DNA of 64,000 nt from Azospirillum canadense (GTDB lineage: Bacteria; Pseudomonadota; Alphaproteobacteria; Azospirillales; Azospirillaceae). Positions 31,900 through 41,223 of this stretch are shown here, one piece after another. The stretch is from assembly GCF_025961225.1 (NCBI RefSeq), contig NZ_JAOQNG010000010.1:1354501-1418500 (forward strand). Direction: 5' to 3'. The position numbers and the translations under genes were made by a program. Under the pieces are notes generated by a model. The model worked only from the letters and a program-made list of their open reading frames with translations, ran no database searches and was not told the DNA's origin. Numbering within the stretch: position 1 is the stretch's first letter; every line of letters starts with the position of its first letter.

Positions 31900-32100
31900 T
31901 GGTGCCCCGCCGTCGCAAAGGCGCGGGGATAATAGGGAATGCGGTGCGGACCTCGGATGGGGGTCCAACGCCGCGGCTGCCCCCGCAACTGTAAGCGGCG
32001 AGCTTCCCTCCCGATAAGCCACTGGCCCGCGATCCACATCGCGTACGGGCCGGGAAGGCGGGAGGCGAAACGATGACCCGCAAGCCAGGAAACCTGCCAT
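31900..32100 (+). promoter_or_regulatory. Cobalamin (B12) riboswitch
   Basis: The stretch contains the conserved parts in order: the P1/P2-side GGTGCCCCG, the core GCCCCCGCAACTGTAAGCGG (about 31977-31997), GCCACTGG (32018-32025) and the B12 box AAGCCAGGAAACCTGCC (32082-32098). It stands in the leader of cbtB, the first gene of the cobalt uptake and cobalamin locus. A short hairpin CCGCC/GGCGG (32122-32137) next to the cbtB ribosome-binding site could be the switching element. When B12 is bound, expression should fall (known for the class). Confidence 0.93.
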
Positions 32101-32154
32101 CGGACCCATGGCCAATCCAACCCGCCGGGTGTGGCGGAGAAGGGAATCGTTATC

Positions 32155-32331
32155 ATGCTGAACACTGCCGTCCGTTCGTCCTCGTCGTCCGCGTTCCAGA
32201 CCGTTGCCGCCGCCTTTGGCGCGATGCTGCTGGGCGCCTTCATCCTTTTCGGCGTCGGCTTCGCCCAGCCGCAGACCATCCACGACGCCGCCCACGACGG
32301 CCGTCACTCCTTCGCCTTCCCCTGCCACTGA
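32155..32331 (+). CDS. cbtB: Cobalt transporter subunit CbtB
   Basis: A 58-residue protein with one membrane helix (AAAFGAMLLGAFILFGVGF) and the typical histidine-bearing C-terminal tail (HDAAHDGRHSFAFPCH) thought to bind cobalt. CbtB and CbtA form a predicted cobalt transporter that is usually controlled by a B12 riboswitch, as here. GGAGAAGGG upstream supports the ATG at 32155. cbtA follows after 10 bases. Confidence 0.92.
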   Translation: MLNTAVRSSSSSAFQTVAAAFGAMLLGAFILFGVGFAQPQTIHDAAHDGRHSFAFPCH

Positions 32332-32341
32332 GCGTCTCTCC

Positions 32342-33070
32342 ATGACGCTGTTCCGGCGGCTGTTTCTGGCCGCCGTGGTCGCGGGCGTGCTCTCCGGCAC
32401 GGCCGCGTCCGTCGTTCAGCAGGTGACCACGGTCCCGCTGATCCTCGAAGCTGAACGGTATGAGACCGTCCCGGCACCCGTTGCCGCGCCTGCGGCCACG
32501 GCGGAGCACGCGCAGAGCCCGGCGGGCCATGTGCACGCCGCCCCCGCCCCGGCGGAAGAGGTGACCGCTGCGGAGGCGTTCCAGCGCGTCGGCCTGACCG
32601 TGGTGGCGAACCTGCTGGTCGGCGTGGCCTATGGCCTGCTGCTGGCCGGGACCATGCTGCTGGTCGGGGCGCCTGTGGACGCCCGGCGCGGCCTCGTCTG
32701 GGGCATCGGCGGCTTCGTCGCCTTCGCGCTCGCCCCGGCGGTCGGCCTGCCGCCCGAACTGCCGGGCATGGGCGGGGCGGAACTGGAAGCCCGCCAAGCC
32801 TGGTGGATCGCTGCCGCACTCTGCGCGGCCGGTGGCTTGCTGGCGCTGGGCTTCGCGAAGAACCGCTTCGTGATCGCCGTCGGCGTGGTGCTGGCAGCCT
32901 TGCCCCACGTCATCGGCGCGCCGCACCCGGAAAGCCCGGAAGGCGTCGTTCCGCCGGAGATGGCCGCGCGCTTCGCCGTGCTGTCCATCGGCGTGGCCGC
33001 TCTGTTCTGGGCGGCGCTGGGCAGCGCCTGCGGCGCCCTGATGCAGCGGGTCGTCGAGGCCCGCCGCTGA
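32342..33070 (+). CDS. cbtA: Cobalt transporter subunit CbtA
   Basis: A 242-residue inner-membrane protein with about 6 membrane segments: FRRLFLAAVVAGVLSGTAAS, then a periplasmic His-containing stretch (TAEHAQSPAGHVHAAP), followed by VGLTVVANLLVGVAYGLLL and more. Family features are RGLVWGIGGFVAFALAPAVG, LPPELPG and LPHVIGAPHPE. The start is ATG 32342. It partners CbtB and feeds cobalt to the CobN chelatase encoded downstream. Confidence 0.92.
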   Translation: MTLFRRLFLAAVVAGVLSGTAASVVQQVTTVPLILEAERYETVPAPVAAPAATAEHAQSPAGHVHAAPAPAEEVTAAEAFQRVGLTVVANLLVGVAYGLLLAGTMLLVGAPVDARRGLVWGIGGFVAFALAPAVGLPPELPGMGGAELEARQAWWIAAALCAAGGLLALGFAKNRFVIAVGVVLAALPHVIGAPHPESPEGVVPPEMAARFAVLSIGVAALFWAALGSACGALMQRVVEARR

Positions 33071-33095
33071 CTTTTCCCTTGTTAGGAGACGGCCG

Positions 33096-34160
33096 ATGAA
33101 GACCGGCCTTTCGGGCAAGACGCCCGCCACCGTCATCACCGGCTTCCTCGGGGCCGGCAAGACGACACTGATCCGCAGTCTGCTGGAGCAGGCTGCGGGG
33201 CGGCGGCTGGCGCTGATCATCAACGAGTTCGGCGATGTCGGGATCGACGGCGAGATCCTGCGCGCCTGCGGCGACCCGACCTGCACCGAGGACGACGTCA
33301 TCGAGCTGGCGAACGGCTGCCTGTGCTGCACCGTCGCCGACGACTTCGTCCCGGCCATCGAGAAGCTGCTCGCCCGGCCCCAGCCGCCGGAGCACATCAT
33401 CATCGAAACCAGCGGCCTAGCCCTGCCGAAGCCGCTGGTCCAGGCCTTCCACTGGCCGGCCATCAAGACGCGGGTGACCGTGGACGGGGTGGTCGCCGTG
33501 GTCGACGCCGCCGCCGCCGCGGAGGGCCGCTTCGCCCCCGATCCTGCGGCGCTGGCCGCCCAGGCCGCCCAAATCGCCGTGGCCGCCGGGCAGCTCGACC
33601 ACGAGACCCCGGTGGAGGAGGTGTTCGAGGACCAGCTCCTCTGCGCCGACCTGATTGTGGTCAACAAGACCGACCTCGTGGACGCCGCCGACCTTGCGAA
33701 GGTCGAGGAGCTGATCCGCAGCGCCATGGCCGAAGGCGGCGTTACCCGCGATGCGAAGATCCTCCGCGCGTCGAACGGCAAGGTCGACCCGATGGTCCTG
33801 CTGGGCGTCGGCGCCGCCGCGGAGGACGACCTCGCCGCCCGCCCGAGCCACCACGACGAGGAAGAGGGCCACGACCACGACGACTTCACCAGCTTCGTCG
33901 TGGAACTCGGCCCCCAGCCCGACCCGGCGGCCCTTGCGACGACGCTGGAGCGCGTCGCGGCGACCCATGGCGTGCTGCGCCTGAAGGGCTTCATCGACGT
34001 ACCGGGTAAGCCCATGCGCCTGCTGGTCCAAGGCGTCGGCACCCGCATCCAGACCCACTTCGACCGCTTCTGGAAAGCCGACGAACCGCGCCGCAGCCGT
34101 CTGGTGGTGATCGGCGAGACCGGCCTGGACCGCGACGCGGTGGTCGCGGCGCTTCAGTAA
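33096..34160 (+). CDS. cobW: Cobalamin biosynthesis GTPase CobW (metal chaperone)
   Basis: A 354-residue G3E-family GTPase. The P-loop GFLGAGKTT is at 16-24, the metal-binding CxCC is at Cys75/77/78 (NGCLCC), and the G4-type NKTD is at VVNKTDLVD. A His/Asp/Glu-rich segment (SHHDEEEGHDHDDF, from about 251) probably holds metal. CobW proteins are linked to cobalt supply for CobN. Its position between cbtA and cobN fits that role. Confidence 0.94.
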   Translation: MKTGLSGKTPATVITGFLGAGKTTLIRSLLEQAAGRRLALIINEFGDVGIDGEILRACGDPTCTEDDVIELANGCLCCTVADDFVPAIEKLLARPQPPEHIIIETSGLALPKPLVQAFHWPAIKTRVTVDGVVAVVDAAAAAEGRFAPDPAALAAQAAQIAVAAGQLDHETPVEEVFEDQLLCADLIVVNKTDLVDAADLAKVEELIRSAMAEGGVTRDAKILRASNGKVDPMVLLGVGAAAEDDLAARPSHHDEEEGHDHDDFTSFVVELGPQPDPAALATTLERVAATHGVLRLKGFIDVPGKPMRLLVQGVGTRIQTHFDRFWKADEPRRSRLVVIGETGLDRDAVVAALQ

Positions 34161-34162
34161 GC

Positions 34163-34294
34163 CCTTCTCCCCTCTGGGGAGAAGGGTTGGGATGAGGGGG
34201 CGGCCGCAGGCCGGAAACGCCGGCTCATTGCAGTGCTGAGACGCCCTGCGGGCGCCCCCTCACCCTAACCCTCTCCCCACGGGGGAGAGGGGAT
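34163..34294. repeat. Intergenic palindromic repeat, family A (copy 4)
   Basis: CCCTTCTCCCC...GGGGAGAAGGG, GTTGGGATGAGGGGGC, a variable middle with small GC hairpins, then CCCCCTCACCCTAACCC and CTCTCCCC...GGGGGAGAGG. It fills the space between cobW and cobN. The left half is almost identical to the copy at 18174. Confidence 0.85.
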
Positions 34295-34322
34295 TTTGGC
34301 GTTTTCGCAAAGTTCTACAGTC

Positions 34323-37300
34323 ATGCACCTGCTCGCCGCCCGCCAGGAAGATCTCGATGCCGGTCCCCAGGCCGTGGACTTGGGGCAGACCCCGGCGGAG
34401 CTGGTGGTGCTGTCCTTTTCCGACAGCGACCTGACGGCGCTCGCCGCGTCCCACACGCGCCACCGCGACCGTTTGCCGAGCCTGCGACTGGCGAACCTCG
34501 CCCGGCTGGGGCACCCGCTGTCGGTGGATCTCTACGTCGATTCCGTGGTCCGCAAGGCGAAGCTGGTGGTTCTGCGCCTGCTGGGCGGGGCAGGCTATTG
34601 GCGGTACGGCCTCGACCACGTCGCCGCAGCCTGCCGGGAATCCGGCGTCGCCCTCGCCGTGCTGCCCGGCTGCGCCCAGCCGAACCCGAGCCTGGACGGC
34701 TACGGCACCATTCCGAAGGACTCCGCGCAGCGCCTGTGGCGCTATTTCACGGAAGGCGGGCCGGACAACATGGCCCACCTGCTGGCCTACGCCGCAACGC
34801 TGGCCGGCTTGGACAGCCCTTGGCGCGAACCGGCGCCTGTGCCACGCTTCGGCGTCTACGAAGGCTGGGATGGAACGGCCAACGGGCCGGTCGCCCCGGT
34901 CGTCTTCTACCGCTCCCACCTGCTGGCCGGCGACCTGGAGCCGGTGCACGCGCTGTGCGACGCGCTGGCCGGGCGCGGCCTGTCGCCCCTGCCCCTGTTC
35001 GTGGCAAGCTTGAAAGAGCCGGACTGCGCCGCCTGGATGCGCGCCACCCTGACGGCCCGCGACGCCGCCGTGGTGATGAACCTGACCGGTTTTTCCGCCG
35101 CGCGCGAGGACGGGTCGCCGCTGGAGGCCAACGGCACTCCGGTGCTGCAGGCCATCCTGTCGACCACGCCGGAAGACGGCTGGCGCGCCTCGGCGCGCGG
35201 GCTGGGGCCGTCGGACCTCGCCATGAACGTGGTGCTGCCGGAGATGGACGGCCGCATCCTGACCCGCGCCATCGCCTTCAAGGCGGAGGGGGAAACCGAT
35301 CCCGCCCTGGAGTTCGCCCCCTCGCTGATCAGCCCGGTGCCCGACCGCGTGGCCTTCGCCGCCGATTTGGCCCTATCCTGGGTGCGCCTCGGCGGCACAC
35401 CGCGCGCCGAGCGGCGGCTGGCCCTGGTGCTGTCCGACTATCCCGGCCCCGGTGGCGGAATTGGCCACGCGGTCGGCCTCGATACGCCAGCGAGCGTCGT
35501 CGCCATCCTGGACCGGTTGCGCAACGAGGGTTACGCAATCGATGCCATTCCGGAGGCGGGCGCATCGTTGATGGCCGCGTTGACCGGCGGGGCCACGGCG
35601 TCCCTCAGCCTGGACGACTACCGCCGCCTCGCCGCCGCTGACGCCCGCGCCCGCATCGCCGCGGCCTGGGGCGCGGAGGAGGCCGATCCGCTGGCGGCCG
35701 ACGGTGCCTTCCATTTCCGCATCCTGACCTGCGGCAACGCGGTCGTGGCGGTGCAGCCGAGCCGCGGCCACGGCCCGCTGACCACCCAGCAGCACCACGA
35801 CCCGGAAACGCCGCCCAGCCACGGCTATCTCGCTTTCCACCTCTGGCTCCGCCACGCGTTCGGCGTTCACGCGCTGGTCCAAGTCGGGGCGCACGGCACG
35901 CTGGAATGGCTGCCGGGAAAGGCGGTGGCTCTGTCGGCGGACTGCTGGCCGGAGATCGTCGCCGGCCCGCTGCCCTGCCTCTATCCCTTCATCGTCAACA
36001 ACCCCGGCGAGGGCGTGCAGGCGCGCCGCCGGCTAGGCGCCGTCCTGATCGGCCACCTGACTCCGCCCCCTGTGGAGGCCGGGCTGCACGGTGACCTCGC
36101 CGCGCTGGAGCAGGCGATCGACGAGTACAGCCAAGCCACCGGCCTCGACCCGCGCCGTCTCGGCACGCTGCGCGAGACCATCCTGGATCTCGCCTGGGCC
36201 TCCGGCCTCGCCGCCGACTGCAACCTGAACCCGGACGACGACCCGGACACCATCCTGAATCGTCTCGACGCGCAGCTCTGCGACATCAAGGAGCTTCAGA
36301 TCCGCGATGGCCTGCACGTCTTCGGCACCACGCCGGAGCCGGAGCGGCGCGCCCGCCTGCTCGCCGCCGTGGCCCGCTCCGGCAATGCCGAGGAGGCCGC
36401 CGAACGGCTGGACGCCTGCGGCGAGGCGGAGATGGCCGCCCTGCTGGCCGGGCTGGACGGCCGTTTCGTCAAGCCCGGCCCCGGCGGATCGCCGGCGCGC
36501 GGGCGCGCGGACACACTGCCCACCGGGCGGAACCTCTACGCGCTCGACCCGCGCGGGGTGCCGACCCCGACCGCCTGGACACTCGGCTGGCAGGCGGCGG
36601 ACGCGCTGATCACCCGCTATCTCCAGGACCACGGCGACTGGCCGAAGCGGCTGGTGGTGGACTGCTGGGGCACGCCGACCATGCGCACCGGCGGCGACGA
36701 GCTGGCCCAGGCCATGGCCCTGCTCGGCGTGCGCCCCTTGTGGGAAAACGGGTCCGGCCGGGTGACCGGCTTCGAAGTGATGCCGGCAAGCGTGCTCGGA
36801 CGGCCACGCGTCGACGTGACGCTGCGCATCTCCGGCCTGTTCCGCGACGTCTTCCCGCAGCAGATCGCCCTGTTCGACCAAGCCGTCCGAGCCGTGATCG
36901 CGGAGGATGAGCCGGAAGACGTCAACCCGGTCGCCGCCACCGCCCGCGCCGACCGCACCGCGCTGAAAGGCGGCGGCACGCCGCCGGACACGGCGGAACG
37001 CTGGGCCGCCGCACGGATCTTCGGCTCGGCTCCCGGAGTCTATGGAACGGCGCTGTCCGGCATGATCGCGCGCGGCGACTGGGCGTCCCGCGCCGACTTC
37101 GGCGCCGCCTACCTGGAGGGCAGTTGTCACGCCTACGGCAAAGACCTGGACGGCGCCCCCCTGCCCGCCCTGTTCCGCCGCCGTGTGGGCGAGGCCGACG
37201 CGCTGGTCCACCACCAGGACCAGCGGGAACACGACGTTCTGTCCACCGACGGCTTCATGCAATACGAGGGTGGCTTCTCCGCCGCCGCGGCGCTGACCGA

Positions 37301-37709
37301 CAATGACCCGGCGCTCTACCACCTCGACAGCTCGGAGCCCGAAGCGCCGACCGTGCGCACCCTGGCGGAGGAGATCGCGCGCGTCCTGCGCGGCCGGGCG
37401 GCGAACCCGCGCTGGATCGCCGGCATGATGCGCCACGGCTACCGCGGGGCGGCGGAGCTGGCCGCGAGCGTCGACACGCTGTACGCCTTCGCCGCGACCA
37501 CGGCGGCCGTACGTTCGCACCATTTCGACCAGCTGTTCGACGCGTACGTCGAGGACCACAGCGTGTGGGACTTCCTGGCGCAGTCCAACCCGGCCGCCGC
37601 CCGGCATATTCTGGACCGGCTGGCCGACGCGATGGAGCGCGGCCTGTGGCACCCCCGCCGCAACTCTACCGGCGAGGACCTGCGCCGCCGCAAGGAGACG
37701 GTTGCATGA
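34323..37709 (+). CDS. cobN: Cobaltochelatase subunit CobN
   Basis: The large subunit (1128 residues) of the aerobic ATP-dependent cobaltochelatase, which inserts cobalt into hydrogenobyrinic acid a,c-diamide together with CobS and CobT (known). Conserved regions are HLLAARQEDLDAGPQAVDLG at the start, QVGAHGTLEWLPGKAVALS, the GRNLYALDPRGVPT stretch, VDCWGTPTMRTGGDE and HHQDQREHDVLSTDGFMQYE. The start is ATG 34323 (MHLLAARQ), which fits family N-termini; a TTG at 34296 is possible. CobS and CobT are not in the window. The stop overlaps the cobG start (ATGA). Confidence 0.95.
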   Translation: MHLLAARQEDLDAGPQAVDLGQTPAELVVLSFSDSDLTALAASHTRHRDRLPSLRLANLARLGHPLSVDLYVDSVVRKAKLVVLRLLGGAGYWRYGLDHVAAACRESGVALAVLPGCAQPNPSLDGYGTIPKDSAQRLWRYFTEGGPDNMAHLLAYAATLAGLDSPWREPAPVPRFGVYEGWDGTANGPVAPVVFYRSHLLAGDLEPVHALCDALAGRGLSPLPLFVASLKEPDCAAWMRATLTARDAAVVMNLTGFSAAREDGSPLEANGTPVLQAILSTTPEDGWRASARGLGPSDLAMNVVLPEMDGRILTRAIAFKAEGETDPALEFAPSLISPVPDRVAFAADLALSWVRLGGTPRAERRLALVLSDYPGPGGGIGHAVGLDTPASVVAILDRLRNEGYAIDAIPEAGASLMAALTGGATASLSLDDYRRLAAADARARIAAAWGAEEADPLAADGAFHFRILTCGNAVVAVQPSRGHGPLTTQQHHDPETPPSHGYLAFHLWLRHAFGVHALVQVGAHGTLEWLPGKAVALSADCWPEIVAGPLPCLYPFIVNNPGEGVQARRRLGAVLIGHLTPPPVEAGLHGDLAALEQAIDEYSQATGLDPRRLGTLRETILDLAWASGLAADCNLNPDDDPDTILNRLDAQLCDIKELQIRDGLHVFGTTPEPERRARLLAAVARSGNAEEAAERLDACGEAEMAALLAGLDGRFVKPGPGGSPARGRADTLPTGRNLYALDPRGVPTPTAWTLGWQAADALITRYLQDHGDWPKRLVVDCWGTPTMRTGGDELAQAMALLGVRPLWENGSGRVTGFEVMPASVLGRPRVDVTLRISGLFRDVFPQQIALFDQAVRAVIAEDEPEDVNPVAATARADRTALKGGGTPPDTAERWAAARIFGSAPGVYGTALSGMIARGDWASRADFGAAYLEGSCHAYGKDLDGAPLPALFRRRVGEADALVHHQDQREHDVLSTDGFMQYEGGFSAAAALTDNDPALYHLDSSEPEAPTVRTLAEEIARVLRGRAANPRWIAGMMRHGYRGAAELAASVDTLYAFAATTAAVRSHHFDQLFDAYVEDHSVWDFLAQSNPAAARHILDRLADAMERGLWHPRRNSTGEDLRRRKETVA

Positions 37710-39091
37710 CGGACCCAAAGCAAATGCGCAATGCACCGCGTCGGCGTGGCACCTGCCCCGGCGTGCTGGCGCCGATGGAGGTCGGCGACGGCCTTCTGGT
37801 GCGCGTGCGCGTGCCGGCGGGCGTGCTTCCGGCCGAGGCGGCGGCGCGCATCGCGACGCTTGGGCGCCAGTTCGGCAACGGCCTGATCGACCTTAGCCAG
37901 CGCGGAAACCTGCAACTGCGCGGCGTGCGGGCGGATGGCATGGGCGCGCTGGTCGATGAGCTTCGCGCGCTCGGCTACGTTTCCGCCGACGCGGAAAGCG
38001 AGGCGGTGCGCAACGTGCTGGCGTCCCCCACCGCCGGGCTGGACGACACGGCGGTACTCGACGTACACCCGTACGCGCTGGCGCTCGACGCCCGGCTGGC
38101 GGGCGATCCGGCATTGCACCCGCTGCCAGTCAAGTTCAACTGGCTGGTGGACGGCGGCGGTCGGGCGACCCTGTGCGACAGCACCGCCGACGTGCGTTTC
38201 GACGCCGTGGCAACGGGGGACGGGCTTCGGTTCCGCGTCGGGTTGGGAGGCACATTGGACGATTCGGCCGAGTTGGGTTTCTGCCGGCCGGAGGAATTGG
38301 TGGAGATCGCGGCGGCGGTGGCGCTGGCGTTCCTGGAGTTGCGCACGGGATTGGCGGAGCCGCCGCGGCGCATGGCGGGGCTGGTGAAGGCCGTGGGCGT
38401 GGAGGCGGTGTGCGAAGCGGTCGCGGCGGCATACCCCCACCCTCCCGCTTCGCGGGTCCCCCCCTCCCCCGCTGGGCGGGAGAGGGCCAATTTGCAGCTT
38501 CGCGGCAACGCGGCGGAGTTCGCTCCCCCGCCCAGCGGGGGAGGGTTAGGGTGGGGGCAAACGTCGCCCAACCGAGACTTCCTCGGCCCACACCCCGCCT
38601 GGCTCGGCGTCGCCTTCCCCTTCGGCCGCCTAACCTGCGACCAATTGGAAGCGCTGGCCGCCCTCGCCACTGAGGTCCGCCTCACCCCCTGGCGCGCCCT
38701 CCTCCTGGTCGACGCCAACCCCACCGCAGCACAGACCGCGCAGTCCCTCGGCTGCATCCTCGACCACGCCGATCCGCGGCTGAAGGTCACGGCTTGCAGC
38801 GGCGTCTCCGGCTGCGACGTGGGCACCACGGACACGCACGCGGATGGCCTCGCCATCGCGGCGCGTGCAGCGGGGTTGCTGGAGAGGGTCCGGATGGTGC
38901 ATGTCTCCGGCTGCGCGAAGGGCTGCGCGCACCCCAAGGCGGCCGATGTCACGCTGACGGCGCGCGACGGCGTCTACGATGCCGCGCTGAACGCCGCTCC
39001 CGGTGCCGTCGGCTGGCGCAGCGGCCTGACCCCGGCCGAGGCGGTGGACGCCGTGGCCGGCCTATTAGTTGAGGAGTTGTCCCGTGACTGA
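37706..39091 (+). CDS. cobG: Precorrin-3B synthase CobG with an in-frame repeat insertion
   Basis: A 461-residue relative of sulfite/nitrite reductases that makes precorrin-3B with oxygen (known). The N-terminal half has the RRGTCPGVLAPMEVGDGLLV and LSQRGNLQLRGV features. The C-terminal half has the iron-sulfur/siroheme-type cysteines (ACSGVSGC, SGCAKGCAHP). Residues about 243-287 are encoded by a palindromic repeat and replace the usual linker between the two halves with a Pro/Gly/Arg-rich stretch. The frame is preserved and downstream motifs are intact, so the protein is probably functional. ATGA overlap with cobN; the stop overlaps the cobH start by 8 bases. Confidence 0.92.
   Translation: MTDPKQMRNAPRRRGTCPGVLAPMEVGDGLLVRVRVPAGVLPAEAAARIATLGRQFGNGLIDLSQRGNLQLRGVRADGMGALVDELRALGYVSADAESEAVRNVLASPTAGLDDTAVLDVHPYALALDARLAGDPALHPLPVKFNWLVDGGGRATLCDSTADVRFDAVATGDGLRFRVGLGGTLDDSAELGFCRPEELVEIAAAVALAFLELRTGLAEPPRRMAGLVKAVGVEAVCEAVAAAYPHPPASRVPPSPAGRERANLQLRGNAAEFAPPPSGGGLGWGQTSPNRDFLGPHPAWLGVAFPFGRLTCDQLEALAALATEVRLTPWRALLLVDANPTAAQTAQSLGCILDHADPRLKVTACSGVSGCDVGTTDTHADGLAIAARAAGLLERVRMVHVSGCAKGCAHPKAADVTLTARDGVYDAALNAAPGAVGWRSGLTPAEAVDAVAGLLVEELSRD
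38433..38557. repeat. Family B palindromic repeat inside cobG
   Basis: The core CCCCCACCCTCCCGC, CCCCTCCCCCGCTGGGCGGG and the right half CCCCCGCCCAGCGGGGGAGG with GTTAGGGTGGGGGC match the intergenic family B units at 28691 and 41224. About 125 bases are a multiple that keeps the cobG frame, and no stop codon is introduced. Confidence 0.85.
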
Positions 39092-39722
39092 GCCGCTTTA
39101 CGACTACATCCGCGATGGAGCGGCCATCTACCGCCAGTCCTTCGCCACCATCCGGGCGGAGGCCGACCTGTCGGCGCTGCCCGACGACCTGAAGCCGGTC
39201 GCCGTGCGCGTGATCCACGCCTGCGGCATGGTGGACGCTGCGGGGGACCTGATGTTCTCGCCGGACGTCGGCACGGCCGCGCGCAAGGCCCTTCGCAATG
39301 GTGCGCCGATCCTCTGCGACAGCGAGATGGTGGCGCACGGCATCACGCGGGCGCGCCTGCCGGCAGACAACGCCGTGATCTGCACGCTGCGCGACTCCGC
39401 CGTGCCGGATCTGGCCAAACAGGTGGACAACACTCGCTCCGCTGCGGCGCTGGAACTGTGGCGCCCGCGGCTGGAGGGCGCAGTCGTCGCCATCGGCAAC
39501 GCGCCCACCGCCCTGTTCAAGCTGCTGGAGATGATTCGCGACGGCGCGCCGAAGCCGGCCGCGATCCTAGGCTTCCCCGTGGGCTTTGTCGGCGCGGCCG
39601 AGAGCAAGGACGCGCTGGCCGAACACTCCTATGGCATCCCCTTCCTGGCCATCCGCGGCCGTCGTGGCGGCAGCGCCATGGCGGCGGCGGCGGTCAACGC
39701 CCTGGCGAGCGACGTCGAATGA
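39084..39722 (+). CDS. cobH: Precorrin-8X methylmutase CobH
   Basis: A 212-residue enzyme that moves a methyl group from C-11 to C-12 to give hydrogenobyrinic acid (known). It has the catalytic His region VRVIHACGMVD, GAPILCDSEMVAHGI and the ending GFPVGFVGAAESK / IRGRRGGSAMAAAAVNAL. The start is GTG 39084, overlapping the cobG stop by 8 bases and preceded by GAGGAG. The stop overlaps the cobI ATG. Confidence 0.95.
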   Translation: MTEPLYDYIRDGAAIYRQSFATIRAEADLSALPDDLKPVAVRVIHACGMVDAAGDLMFSPDVGTAARKALRNGAPILCDSEMVAHGITRARLPADNAVICTLRDSAVPDLAKQVDNTRSAAALELWRPRLEGAVVAIGNAPTALFKLLEMIRDGAPKPAAILGFPVGFVGAAESKDALAEHSYGIPFLAIRGRRGGSAMAAAAVNALASDVE

Positions 39723-40459
39723 GCAGCGAGAACCAAGCCCCCGGCAAGCTGTACGGCGTCAGCGTCGGCCCCGGCGACCCGGACCTGATGACCATTCGCG
39801 CCATCCGCACCATCGAGGCCTGCCCGGTGGTCGCCTATTTCTGCAAGCGCGGCACCTCCGGCCAAGCGCGGCGCATCGCCGCCGACTGCATCACGGAGGA
39901 GCATGTCGAACTGCCGATGGTCTATCCGGTGACGGTGGAACTGCCGCCCAACCACCCGGACTACGGCCGCCAGATCGAGGCCTTTTTCGACGAGTCCGCG
40001 GAACGGCTGGCCGAGCATCTGGCCGCGGGCCGCTCCGTCGCCGCGCTGAACGAAGGGGACGCCTTCTTCTACGGCAGCTTCATGCACCTGTTCCTGCGCC
40101 TCGCCTCCCGCTTCCCGACGGAGGTGGTGCCGGGCGTGACCTCCATGATGTGCAGCGCCTCGCTGCTGCCGCGCCCGCTGACGTTGCGCGACGACGTGCT
40201 GTCGGTCATCCCCGGCACGCTGGGGGAGGAGGCGCTGGTCCAGGCCCTGCGCAACGCCGACGCCGCCGTCGTCATGAAGCTGGGCCAGAACCTGCCGAAG
40301 GTGCGCCGCGCCGTGATCGCCGCGGGCCTCGCCGACCGCGCCTGGTACATCGAGCGCGCGAGCATGGAGAACCAGCGCGTGATGCCCTTCACGGAGGCGC
40401 CGGACGTCGCCCCCTACTTCTCGCAGATCGTCATTCCGGGCGAAGGACTGCGGCGATGA
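39719..40459 (+). CDS. cobI: Precorrin-2 C20-methyltransferase CobI
   Basis: A 246-residue SAM-dependent methyltransferase of the tetrapyrrole family. It has the nucleotide-binding GVSVGPGDPDLMTIRAIRTI, the LNEGDAFFYGSFMHLFLRL loop and VVPGVTSMMCSASLLPRPL. The DLMT and GDAFFYGSF features identify C20 (CobI/CbiL) enzymes. It starts with an ATGA overlap on cobH and ends with an ATGA overlap on cobJ. Confidence 0.95.
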   Translation: MSSENQAPGKLYGVSVGPGDPDLMTIRAIRTIEACPVVAYFCKRGTSGQARRIAADCITEEHVELPMVYPVTVELPPNHPDYGRQIEAFFDESAERLAEHLAAGRSVAALNEGDAFFYGSFMHLFLRLASRFPTEVVPGVTSMMCSASLLPRPLTLRDDVLSVIPGTLGEEALVQALRNADAAVVMKLGQNLPKVRRAVIAAGLADRAWYIERASMENQRVMPFTEAPDVAPYFSQIVIPGEGLRR

Positions 40460-41220
40460 GCGGCTGGTTGAAGGTCGTGGGCCTCGGGCCGGGCACCGAA
40501 GACTGGCTGACGCCGGAGGCACGGCGGGATCTGGCGGAGGCGACCGACCTCGTCGGCTACAAGCCCTATGTGGACCGCGTGCCGCCGGGGCCGCAGGTAC
40601 GCCACGCGTCGGACAACCGCGTGGAGTTGGACCGCGCCCGCCACGCCCTGCAACTGGCGTCGGAAGGGCGCCGGGTCGCGGTGGTGTCCGGCGGCGATCC
40701 CGGCGTCTTCGCCATGGCCGCGGCCGTGTTCGAGGCGCTGGACGACCCGGCGGCGCCGCAGGCGTGGCATCGCGTGTCGTTGCGGGTCGATCCCGGCATC
40801 TCCGCCATGCAGGCCGCCGCCGCGCGGGTGGGGGCTCCGCTGGGGCACGATTTCTGCGCGATCTCGCTGTCCGACAACCTGAAGCCTTGGGACGTGGTGC
40901 TGAAGCGGCTGCGGCTGGCGGCGGAGGCGGACTTCGTCATCGCGCTCTACAACCCGATCAGCCGCGCCCGTCCGTGGCAACTCGGCGCCGCGTTCGACGC
41001 CTTGCGCGAGGTCCGGTCGCCGGACACCCCGGTGATCATGGCCCAGGCCGTCGGCCGCCCGGACGAGAACCTGATCATCACGACGCTGGGGACGGTTGAC
41101 GCCGCGCAGGCCGACATGCGCACCTGCGTCATCATCGGCGCCTCGCACACCCGTCTGGTGCCGCGCCCCGACGCGCAGCCCTGGGTCTACACCCCGCGCA
41201 GCTATGGGGTGCGGGCGTGA
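40456..41220 (+). CDS. cobJ: Precorrin-3B C17-methyltransferase CobJ
   Basis: A 254-residue SAM-dependent enzyme that methylates C-17 and contracts the ring (known). Features are VVGLGPGTEDWLTPEA, DLVGYKPYVDRV, VSGGDPGVFAMAAAVFE, GHDFCAISLSDNLKPW and ALYNPISRARPWQL. It is the last of the plus-strand run cobN-cobG-cobH-cobI-cobJ. A family B repeat separates it from convergent cobK. Confidence 0.95.
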   Translation: MSGWLKVVGLGPGTEDWLTPEARRDLAEATDLVGYKPYVDRVPPGPQVRHASDNRVELDRARHALQLASEGRRVAVVSGGDPGVFAMAAAVFEALDDPAAPQAWHRVSLRVDPGISAMQAAAARVGAPLGHDFCAISLSDNLKPWDVVLKRLRLAAEADFVIALYNPISRARPWQLGAAFDALREVRSPDTPVIMAQAVGRPDENLIITTLGTVDAAQADMRTCVIIGASHTRLVPRPDAQPWVYTPRSYGVRA

Positions 41221-41223
41221 AGC

